Shown here in pieces: positions 1 through 5,313 of a stretch of DNA of 5,313 nucleotides. Within the stretch, counting starts at the first letter, position 1, and each line of letters begins with the position of its first letter. The translations under genes and the position numbers were made by a program. The stretch lies in contig WVWW01000182.1 in the NCBI GenBank assembly GCA_011773795.1, forward strand, positions 7,064 to 12,376, written 5' to 3'. This stretch comes from Acidobacteriota bacterium. GTDB taxonomy: Bacteria > Acidobacteriota > Polarisedimenticolia > Polarisedimenticolales > Polarisedimenticolaceae. The notes below the pieces were generated by a model. The model was not told the origin of the DNA and did no database searches. It saw nothing but the letters and a program-made list of their open reading frames with translations.

Positions 1-1405
1 CGCCGGCGACGCGGGAGGGCGGGAACAAGGCGGCGATGATCAGCGTGTAGACGGGCAGACGTGCGCTGCAAGTCATCAGCGGGATGACCATCATCGTGAG
101 GAAACGATCACGCTGGCGGGCCATCGTGCGCGTTGCCAGCACGGCCGGAACCGCGCAGGCGAAACCCGAGAGCATCGGCACGAACGCGCGGCCGTGCAAA
201 CCCAGGGTTCGCATGAGCCGATCCATGATGAAGGCCACGCGGGCCATGTAGCCGGTGTCCTCCATCAACCCGATGAAGAAGAACAACAGCAGGATCTGGG
301 GCAGGAAGACGACCACGCTGCCGACTCCGGCGATCACGCCTCCGACGAGGAAGTCCTCGAGCATCCCTTCGGGAAGAATCATCCGGGCGCCGACCGCAAG
401 CTCGCCGATCCCGCCTTCCACGAGTTCGATCGCGGGAGCGCTCCAGCTGAAGAGCGCCTGGAAGACCACCCCCATGACCAGCAGGAACAGGGCGAAGCCG
501 ATCCACGGATGCAGCATCACCGCATCGATCCGCTCGGTGAGCGATCTCCCCCGCCGGGTTGTCTCGTGCAGGAAGCGGCCGAGGTGAGCGTCAATCCAGC
601 CGTAGCGCGCCTCGATGATCTCCCGGTCGAGGTCCCGCCCTTCGGCGTCGGCCGCCTCGTGACGGGCGGCCACCGTTTCGCGCAGTTCGGTGGAAAGGTA
701 ATCGAGCTCGTCGCTCTCGCCGATCGACAACAGCGACCACATCGCCAGGGCCTGGCGTCGCGCCGGAGACTTTCGCAACCAGGATTCGGGCAGGGCGTCG
801 GCGACCGCGTCGATGTCCGCGCTCACCGCCCCACTCGTCGGCTCCCAGCGGGATTCGGCGCGCGCGACGTCGGGGGAATCGAGCACGTCGATCATGCGAC
901 TTCGGAGCCGGTCGATCCCCTCGCCGGTCAGTCCGGATACGGGAACGACCGGAACGCCCAGCTCGCGCTGCATCGCATCGATGTCGATCTCGAGACCTTC
1001 TCGCTCGAGCAGGTCGACCATGTTGAGCGCGACGATTACGGGCCCACCGGTCTCGATGACCTGCAGCACGAGGTAGAGACTGCGCGGGAGCTGGGTCGCG
1101 TCGACGACCACCACGGTGAGATCCGGCGGCTCGAGCGGTGGGATCCCCGCGATGGCGAGGATCGCGATCTGTTCTTCGAGGCTATGTGCGCTGAGGCTGT
1201 TCGTGCCCGGCACGTCGCACAGCACCACCGGGTGGTCGGCGTCGAGTGCGACCTGCGCTTCGTATTTCTCGACCGTGATCCCGGGATAGTTGCCGACCTT
1301 TTGACTCAACCCCGTCAGCCGGTTGAAGATCGATGTCTTACCGGTGTTCGGGTTGCCGCACAATGTGACCAGGGGTGGCGGGTCGGTCGGGTTCAAGAGG
1401 GTCAT
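1..1405 (-). CDS. feoB: Ferrous iron transporter FeoB, N-terminal 468 residues (cut by window edge)
   Basis: FeoB imports Fe(II) across the inner membrane and couples a cytosolic G domain to a membrane permease. I translated the minus strand from the ATG at 1405-1403. The G domain shows G1 GNPNTGKTS (17-25), switch I GNYPGITVEK (38-47, T44), G3 DVPGT (64-68), G4 NMVD (128-131) and a G5-like PVSG (155-158). A soluble helical spacer follows to about 295, then a first membrane helix at about 300-321. The gate region contains FLPQILLLFFFIGLMEDTGY (367-386), SGFACAVPA (413-421) with C417, ATRT (424-427), and CSARLPVY (446-453). The usual FeoB is 600-780 residues, so the second gate half and C-terminus lie beyond base 1. 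The start overlaps the feoA stop as ATGA, implying translational coupling. An Asn (N69) sits where the G3 region usually has Tyr (DLPGTYSL in typical FeoB). Family assignment is very secure. Confidence 0.97.
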   Translation of the reverse strand, partial: MTLLNPTDPPPLVTLCGNPNTGKTSIFNRLTGLSQKVGNYPGITVEKYEAQVALDADHPVVLCDVPGTNSLSAHSLEEQIAILAIAGIPPLEPPDLTVVVVDATQLPRSLYLVLQVIETGGPVIVALNMVDLLEREGLEIDIDAMQRELGVPVVPVSGLTGEGIDRLRSRMIDVLDSPDVARAESRWEPTSGAVSADIDAVADALPESWLRKSPARRQALAMWSLLSIGESDELDYLSTELRETVAARHEAADAEGRDLDREIIEARYGWIDAHLGRFLHETTRRGRSLTERIDAVMLHPWIGFALFLLVMGVVFQALFSWSAPAIELVEGGIGELAVGARMILPEGMLEDFLVGGVIAGVGSVVVFLPQILLLFFFIGLMEDTGYMARVAFIMDRLMRTLGLHGRAFVPMLSGFACAVPAVLATRTMARQRDRFLTMMVIPLMTCSARLPVYTLIIAALFPPSRVAG

Positions 1406-1644
1406 CCGTCGGCGTCCACCGCGAAGCGCAGGCGCGCGGCTTCCGTGACGCGCAAGCTGACGCTACAACCGCGGACGTGCAGCTCGACGAGGCCTCCGAC
1501 CTTCACCCGGCGTGTCAGTCGCACCGACGTTCCGGGCAGCAGCCCCATCTCCATCAGCCGGCGCCGAAATGTCCGATCGCCCTCGATCGACTCGAGCCGT
1601 GCGCGTGATCCCACGCGTATCTGATCCAGTGTCCGCATGGCCAT
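1402..1644 (-). CDS. feoA: Ferrous iron transport accessory protein FeoA
   Basis: This 80-residue protein is a small cytosolic SH3-like-fold FeoA, the partner of FeoB needed for Fe(II) uptake. Typical FeoA is 75-90 residues, so it looks complete. The family signature RRLMEMGLLPGTSV lies at 28-41, preceded by the usual short strand region (RVGSRARLESIEG, 10-22) and followed by a VKVGGLVELHVRG beta segment (47-59) and the closing SLRVTEAARL (63-72). The stop TGA (1404-1402) overlaps the feoB ATG by four bases, so the two genes form an operon. Two in-frame ATGs, at 1644 and 1638 (M1 and M3), could start it. Neither has a clear Shine-Dalgarno sequence, and the predicted -10 hexamer ends only eight bases before the first, so a leaderless start is possible. 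The exact start is therefore less certain than the identity. Confidence 0.95.
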   Translation of the reverse strand: MAMRTLDQIRVGSRARLESIEGDRTFRRRLMEMGLLPGTSVRLTRRVKVGGLVELHVRGCSVSLRVTEAARLRFAVDADG

Positions 1645-1652
1645 GAGCGGCC

Positions 1653-1681
1653 ATGCTAGGCCAACCGCCGCCGAATGTCAG
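1653..1681 (-). promoter_or_regulatory. Predicted sigma70-type promoter of feoAB
   Basis: Reading the minus strand, CTGACA (1681-1676, five of six matches to the -35 consensus) is followed after exactly 17 bases by TAGCAT (1658-1653, four of six to the -10 consensus). It lies in the only intergenic gap before feoA and points towards it. Transcription would start near 1647-1644, at or within a few bases of the feoA ATG, giving almost no 5' leader. This fits the lack of a ribosome binding site. It is a pattern match only; in a GC-rich genome such matches can occur by chance. Confidence 0.4.
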
Positions 1682-1767
1682 GGACCCGCCTCGGCGTGGC
1701 CCGGCGGCGGCGCCATCGCGCACCCGGTCGGTGCCAGCAAGTCAGTCACGCCACGCAGGTTAGCGGA

Positions 1768-2451
1768 TCAAATATCCGGCTTGATGTCGATCGTCTCGCC
1801 GGCCGCCGCGGGTTGCGGCTCACCCTCCGGTAGCTCGCCGATGTCGGCCACCGCGGCGGCGAACAGTGCCGGGTCGAACTCGCCGCTGTTGGCGCGCATG
1901 GCGTCGATCAGCCCCTCGACCTCGGTCTCGCAGTCGTCCTTTTCGAGCTCGGCTGCGACACACCTCGGGTGCACGGTGATCGGCGCGACACGGACCTGGT
2001 TGCCGAAGTAGACGCCGCGGCCGAGCACGGCGCGGACGCTACCCTTCTCCATCGGCTCGCCGCAGTGCTTGCACTTGGCGCGACCCGACGGATCGATCTC
2101 CACGTACGGGATGTCCTTCTTGTTGCGACGCTTCTCCTCGGCCTTCTGCTGCATCACCTCGAGCGCCTCGAGGCTGGGTAGCTTGCTCGGCGGCTCCTTG
2201 GCGTTGAGCCACGCCTCTTCCCGGTAGGCCTCTCGCACGCGATCGAACTGGCGGCGCGCGGCGCAGTTGAGGTGGTGCCACATATAGCCGACGCCGTAGG
2301 GGCCCTCGATCAGGATGCCCAGGCGCAAAGCGCCCTTGTCGATCTTTCTCCGGCAGGTCTTGCAGCGCGAGCGACTCGAACGCGCGCCCTCGATCATGTA
2401 GGTGGGTAACTGCTGCTCGGCTGGCGGTTGCTGTCCTTCCGCTTCACTCAT
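1768..2451 (-). CDS. Tandem PARP-type zinc finger protein (zf-PARP x2)
   Basis: A 227-residue, probably cytosolic protein with two PARP-type zinc fingers and no catalytic domain. Finger 1 (about 18-80) has CKTC (C30, C33) and HLNC (H60, C63), plus the family landmarks KIDKGALRLG (36-45) and MWHH (57-60). Finger 2 (about 116-168) has SGRAKCKHC (122-130; C127, C130), KGSVR (136-140) and HPRC (H161, C164). The C-x2-C/H-x2-C ligands and the 26- and 30-residue gaps between the pairs resemble eukaryotic PARP1 and DNA ligase III fingers, which bind DNA breaks. A charged helical linker (about 93-112, rich in E, K and R) joins the fingers, and an acidic tail (about 168-227) follows. There is no signal peptide or membrane helix. 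The ATG at 2451 is chosen because GGGGAG lies six bases upstream; a longer in-frame reading to 2649 would run deep into the preceding gene. DNA or nucleic-acid binding is inferred from the family; the actual role is unknown. Confidence 0.85.
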   Translation of the reverse strand: MSEAEGQQPPAEQQLPTYMIEGARSSRSRCKTCRRKIDKGALRLGILIEGPYGVGYMWHHLNCAARRQFDRVREAYREEAWLNAKEPPSKLPSLEALEVMQQKAEEKRRNKKDIPYVEIDPSGRAKCKHCGEPMEKGSVRAVLGRGVYFGNQVRVAPITVHPRCVAAELEKDDCETEVEGLIDAMRANSGEFDPALFAAAVADIGELPEGEPQPAAAGETIDIKPDI

Positions 2452-2457
2452 GAGCGT

Positions 2458-2463
2458 CTCCCC
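2458..2463 (-). promoter_or_regulatory. Shine-Dalgarno site that sets the start of the zinc-finger gene
   Basis: On the minus strand GGGGAG (2463-2458) sits six bases before the ATG at 2451. It lies in the 35-base gap after the stop of the upstream gene. It decides the start in favour of the 227-residue protein (beginning MSEAEG) over a longer in-frame reading that would overlap the upstream gene by about 160 bases. Confidence 0.75.
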
Positions 2464-2478
2464 TCTGATCCGCGCCCA

Positions 2479-2484
2479 AATATA
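2479..2484 (-). promoter_or_regulatory. Possible internal -10 element (TATATT) before the zinc-finger gene
   Basis: TATATT (2484-2479, five of six to the -10 consensus) is an AT-rich island in a GC-rich setting, immediately after the stop of the DUF4388 gene. Transcription from it would begin around 2472-2470 and leave a short leader containing the Shine-Dalgarno site. No good -35 hexamer is visible 16-18 bases upstream, so this may be only an AT-rich spacer in a read-through operon. Confidence 0.2.
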
Positions 2485-2486
2485 CC

Positions 2487-4928
2487 TTAGGCCGGTTTCA
2501 GAGCTCCCGTCTCGATCCAATGTGCGTACAGGCGTCGCACCCGGTAGCCGTCCGAGGCAATCGCGGCCTCGCATTTCTCGGGAGTCGCTCCGCTGGATGC
2601 CTTGACCCATACGGCGCGGATGAAGTTCGTGTCGACCTCGTCCTCGCACGGTGTCGGCTGGACGTCGCCGGCGACCAGCGCCGCGTCGTCGGGAGCGATC
2701 GCACGCGCCGCGTTGTACTCGTCGTGGCGGCGCAGCGCTTCGAGGATCGCCGGCATGATCTCCAGCGGTTGGCCTTCGCCGGGCTCAGGCTTACCGCGCT
2801 TGAACGAGAAGGTCCCCGGTGTCGGCCTCTCGAAGAGTTGCCAGAACGCCGTCTCGCCGTTGAGCTGGCCCGTCGTACACCCGACGATCATGCGATCTTC
2901 CAGGTCGAGCCGTGCGAACGGCTTACCCTCGCGGTCCATCATCGTCAGCGTCCCGGTGAGCTGCGAGTCGGAGAGGCTCTGCAGCAGGTTCGGCAGGCCG
3001 AACAACTCGACGTCGCCGCTCAGACCCGCCGGACCTCCGTCGTTACGCGGGGTCGCCCCGAAGCCGTCGAGCACCTTGGCCGCCGCGTCGCCGAAATCGC
3101 GATCCGGGAAGCGGTCGACGATCTCTTCCAGCACCGCACGCACCTCGGGCGTCCTCGTGCCGGCCAGCGCCTGGATCAGCGGGACCAGGAAGGGCGTGTT
3201 CTTGTGCACGACGAACCCGAGCACACGGGACGGCAGTTCCTTGCGTAAAGCCGAGACCAACCGGTCGACGATCCCTGCGTTCCCGCCCAGGTCGTGCGTG
3301 CCGAGAACGGTGAGGCGGGCCATCGTATGGCCGAGCGGTGTCTGGCGGCTGAACCCATGAGTCACGATCGCCTGCAAAGCACCGCTGGTGCCGAGCTTGG
3401 AAAGGGCCCCGATGGTGCGCTCGAGCAGCGCCTCGACCTGTCCTCGGGCGAGGATCGACTCCAGCTTGCCGGTCATCACCATTTCCAGCTGCGCCAGCCG
3501 TTCGATCAGCGCGCGCTCGGATTGCGGGTGCGTCCACTTCGCCAGGGCCCCGATCGCTTCGCGTATGACGATCGGCGGGATGTCCAGCTCGGAGCATCGC
3601 ACGAGCAGGTCGAGCTCCTCGTCGCGATCCCCGGCGCGATCGATCCGCCGCAACAGATAGACCAGGTTGCGCTGGAAGTAGCCGTGAGGATCGTTCGCCA
3701 TGTCGCCGGCGAAGAACGTAAGCAGGTCCAGCACCTGTGTCCTCGCGTTTTCCCCGTGGACCTCGAGCAACGCGAGCTGCAGCTTACGACGGTCGCGGCG
3801 TGGCTCGTTCTGGAGCCTGTCGAGCAGTTCCGTCGGCGAGTAGGCCGGGAAGAACTCGAGTACGGAGCGGAGCGCGGGAAACAGCGTGGAATCCTGGGAC
3901 GCTTCGTGCAGCCGCTCGACGGCGATGTGCTCGTCGCCACGAAGCTTGATCGATTCGACGAGCTCGGGTTTGATCCGTTCCTCGTCGACGACCCGCCCGG
4001 CCAGCTCGAACATCGTTCGCGCTTGAACGAAGTTGCCGGTGTTGAACTGTTCGACGGCGGCCTGGACCATGGCGCTGAAGCGGTTCGCGCTCTCGCTCGG
4101 GTCCGTGGCCTTCGAGACCAGACGGTGCATTGCCTCGACGGTGCGGCTCGGCGGCGCTTGGGCGCCTTCGGGAAGGGTCCAGCCGGGGAGCGACGAGCCC
4201 AGCGACCGGAAGACGTCGTCTGCGTCGACCTCCATCCCGCGTTCGCGAAGCCTCGATAGATAACCTTCGAACTCGAGCCCGTTGCGCGCGTTGAGCGCGG
4301 CGAGGTTCAGCGCTTGATCCTGCTCCGCGGGTTGAACGGCGTGACCGATCCGTTCCATCACCATGGTCAAACGCTTCAACCCCAGTTCGAGGTCCGCCTC
4401 GGTCACCCCGGCGGGCGTTGGACTTTTCGTTACCGCCGCGGGGCGGGTGGAGGACGGTTTCAAAGGTGCCGTCGGCTGTGAGGTCTCCCCGTTGCCATCC
4501 GACGTCTCGGCCGGGCGACCCGCCTGGCGGTGCAGGTATTCGACCTTTCCGGCGGTTGCGCTGTCGACGGCGTGGCTCAGGTTCTCGAGGTTCTGACTGA
4601 GCAGCTCGCGCTCCTGTTCGGGACAGAAACCGAGGACGATCGTGCTCAGGTCGGCCAGGTAGCGCTCGAGGGCTTGTTCGTCGATCAGGTTGAACTCCAC
4701 CATCAGGTGGAGCTTCTTCATCGCGTGGAACAGGCAATCCGAAACGGAAGCGCCGGCCGTCTGCCCGACCAACCAGCCCTGGATCTCACCCGCCGCGACC
4801 TCGGGCTCACAACGTAACAGCACCTCGATCGAGTCGGTCACCATCATCGGTGCGACCTCGTCGGACAGGTAGCGCTGGAGATCCCAGAGGGCCTCCTGCA
4901 CCTGCGGATCGACGGTCTGGTTGGCCAT
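2487..4928 (-). CDS. Helical-repeat scaffold protein with C-terminal DUF4388 (PATAN-like) domain
   Basis: An 813-residue, probably cytosolic protein with no signal peptide or membrane helix. Residues 1-135 are helical with no domain I recognise. About 140-176 is a Pro/Ser/Thr-rich linker. About 177-345 is helical, and 281-315 (QFNTGNFVQARTMFELAGR) is TPR-like. About 346-625 reads as degenerate HEAT-like paired helices (for example PPIVIREAIGALAKW, 451-465; LLERTIGALSKLG, 501-513). A DUF4388 domain occupies about 636-735: LSGDVELFGLPNLLQSL (636-652), then LTGTLTM (657-663), DRMIVGC (678-684), GETAFWQLFE (691-700) and GTFSF (705-709). The tail (765-813, GATPEKCEAAI then YRVRRLYAHWIETGAL) resembles a small winged-helix-like end seen with DUF4388 proteins. 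The start ATG at 4928 has GGGAG (4939-4935) six bases upstream. The family is often found in predatory and gliding deltaproteobacteria-type genomes near signalling proteins. A scaffold or regulatory role is inferred; no catalytic motif is visible. The stop lies 35 bases before the PARP-finger gene. Confidence 0.85.
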   Translation of the reverse strand: MANQTVDPQVQEALWDLQRYLSDEVAPMMVTDSIEVLLRCEPEVAAGEIQGWLVGQTAGASVSDCLFHAMKKLHLMVEFNLIDEQALERYLADLSTIVLGFCPEQERELLSQNLENLSHAVDSATAGKVEYLHRQAGRPAETSDGNGETSQPTAPLKPSSTRPAAVTKSPTPAGVTEADLELGLKRLTMVMERIGHAVQPAEQDQALNLAALNARNGLEFEGYLSRLRERGMEVDADDVFRSLGSSLPGWTLPEGAQAPPSRTVEAMHRLVSKATDPSESANRFSAMVQAAVEQFNTGNFVQARTMFELAGRVVDEERIKPELVESIKLRGDEHIAVERLHEASQDSTLFPALRSVLEFFPAYSPTELLDRLQNEPRRDRRKLQLALLEVHGENARTQVLDLLTFFAGDMANDPHGYFQRNLVYLLRRIDRAGDRDEELDLLVRCSELDIPPIVIREAIGALAKWTHPQSERALIERLAQLEMVMTGKLESILARGQVEALLERTIGALSKLGTSGALQAIVTHGFSRQTPLGHTMARLTVLGTHDLGGNAGIVDRLVSALRKELPSRVLGFVVHKNTPFLVPLIQALAGTRTPEVRAVLEEIVDRFPDRDFGDAAAKVLDGFGATPRNDGGPAGLSGDVELFGLPNLLQSLSDSQLTGTLTMMDREGKPFARLDLEDRMIVGCTTGQLNGETAFWQLFERPTPGTFSFKRGKPEPGEGQPLEIMPAILEALRRHDEYNAARAIAPDDAALVAGDVQPTPCEDEVDTNFIRAVWVKASSGATPEKCEAAIASDGYRVRRLYAHWIETGALKPA

Positions 4929-4978
4929 CCCTGTCTCCCGGCAGACCCCGGCTTCGCGGGCAAGAAAATCCGCTTAAA

Positions 4979-5007
4979 AATGTTGGGTCTGGCCCGGGGA
5001 GGGTCAA
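4979..5007 (-). promoter_or_regulatory. Possible promoter of the DUF4388/zinc-finger gene pair
   Basis: On the minus strand TTGACC (5007-5002, five of six to the -35 consensus) is followed after 17 bases by AACATT (4984-4979, only three of six to the -10 consensus), which runs into a T-rich stretch. It lies in the 89-base gap after the dimethylargininase-like stop. A start near 4972 would give a leader of about 44 bases with the GGGAG ribosome binding site. The -10 match is weak. Confidence 0.25.
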
Positions 5008-5017
5008 GATTCGGGAT

Positions 5018-5313
5018 TTATTCGCGTTTTTGCCCCGGCTCGCGGGCCAGAACGCCGCTCGCGCAGCAGGGCCCGCCGGCCATCGCCAGGTACTCGGTGA
5101 TCTCGACCTCGGCGGCGATCTCGACGCCCGCGGCCTCGAGGGCTGCCCGAGTCTCGGGACAGTCGGCCGGCAACAGCACGACACCGGGCTCGAGCACGAC
5201 GAAGTTGAACCCGTAGCGATCGCGGATCTCTTCCGATTCCGCGAACGGCGTCACGTGGAACCCGCTCTTGCGCAGCAGCGGGATGGTCTCCGGGGGGAGC
5301 ACCTCGGAACGTA
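5018..5313 (-). CDS. Amidinotransferase/dimethylargininase (DDAH)-like enzyme, C-terminal fragment
   Basis: The visible 97 residues end at TAA (5020-5018) and stay open through the right edge, so the gene is 5'-truncated by the window. A GTG at 5302 is probably internal. The fragment matches the end of the pentein (guanidino-group modifying) fold: an NFVVLEPGVVLLP strand pair, a PETRAALEAAGVEI segment, an acidic EITEY stretch, then AGGPCCASGVLARE. In this superfamily (arginine deiminase, DDAH, amidinotransferases) the nucleophilic cysteine lies near the C-terminus after a glycine-rich turn. Here the Cys-Cys pair encoded at 5068-5063 fills that place, resembling the CC pair of DDAH. Members hydrolyse or transfer the guanidino group of arginine derivatives. 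The His and Asp/Glu partners lie outside the window, so the substrate cannot be assigned. It lies 89 bases upstream of the DUF4388 gene with no clear terminator between. Confidence 0.7.
   Translation of the reverse strand, partial: RSEVLPPETIPLLRKSGFHVTPFAESEEIRDRYGFNFVVLEPGVVLLPADCPETRAALEAAGVEIAAEVEITEYLAMAGGPCCASGVLAREPGQKRE

Noticed and set aside
194..1624. Long plus-strand open frame of 476 codons opposite feoA/feoB
   Set aside because: It is antisense to two clearly recognised genes. The predicted protein is His/Asp/Arg/Gln-rich with no domain, as expected for a shadow frame in GC-rich coding DNA.
1720..1734. Small inverted repeat GCACC-5-GGTGC as a terminator after the zinc-finger gene
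   Set aside because: The stem is only five base pairs and no T-run follows on the minus strand, so an intrinsic terminator is not supported.
2452..2649. N-terminal extension of the zinc-finger protein to 293 residues
   Set aside because: It would overlap the end of the DUF4388 gene by about 160 bases, has no domain or conserved look, and a strong Shine-Dalgarno site supports the ATG at 2451.
2520..3248. Plus-strand open frames of about 240-250 codons opposite the DUF4388 gene (also 2602-3360 and 3294-4259)
   Set aside because: They are antisense to a domain-bearing gene, have biased shadow-like composition, overlap one another, and show no recognisable domain.
3784..4737. Minus-strand 317-codon frame inside the DUF4388 gene
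   Set aside because: It is an out-of-frame reading of the same strand, extremely Arg/Gly/Pro-rich, with no domain; the overlapping 813-codon frame has domains and a ribosome binding site.
4929..5017. Terminator or riboswitch in the gap after the dimethylargininase-like gene
   Set aside because: There is a T-run (about 4976-4980 on the minus strand) but no stable hairpin directly before it, and the gap is too short for a riboswitch I recognise.
1..5313. CRISPR array, tRNA/rRNA, insertion sequence or attachment site
   Set aside because: No regularly spaced repeats, RNA gene signatures, transposase frames or terminal inverted repeats were seen.

Overview
The window is GC-rich and densely coding, and every gene I can support lies on the minus strand. 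Read in transcription order (high to low coordinates) it holds five genes. First is the C-terminal end of an amidinotransferase/dimethylargininase-like enzyme (5018-5313, cut by the right edge). Next are an 813-residue helical-repeat protein with a C-terminal DUF4388 (PATAN-like) domain (2487-4928) and a 227-residue protein with two PARP-type zinc fingers (1768-2451). Last come feoA (1402-1644) and the first 468 codons of feoB (1-1405, cut by the left edge).

Organism: high GC, a DUF4388 protein with the conserved acidic/GATP-type C-terminal tail, and a free-standing bacterial PARP-finger protein together suggest a Myxococcota/deltaproteobacteria-like or related environmental lineage. This is an inference from gene content; the window has no rRNA or other phylogenetic marker.

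Layout: after the dimethylargininase-like stop there is an 89-base gap (4929-5017) with a possible promoter. The DUF4388 gene follows with a good ribosome binding site. Its stop is 35 bases before the zinc-finger gene, which has its own strong Shine-Dalgarno sequence, so the two are probably co-transcribed. A 123-base gap (1645-1767) follows. It has no convincing terminator but carries a good sigma70-like promoter right against the feoA start. feoA and feoB overlap by four bases (ATGA) and form a ferrous iron uptake operon.

How the genes work together: FeoA and FeoB form the inner-membrane Fe(II) import system. The DUF4388/helical-repeat protein and the double PARP-finger protein look like a two-gene unit. 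The zinc fingers suggest binding to DNA (breaks or ends) or another nucleic acid, and the partner looks like a protein-interaction scaffold, but nothing in the sequence proves a shared function. The tandem PARP-finger gene and its pairing with the DUF4388 gene are the least ordinary content of the window.
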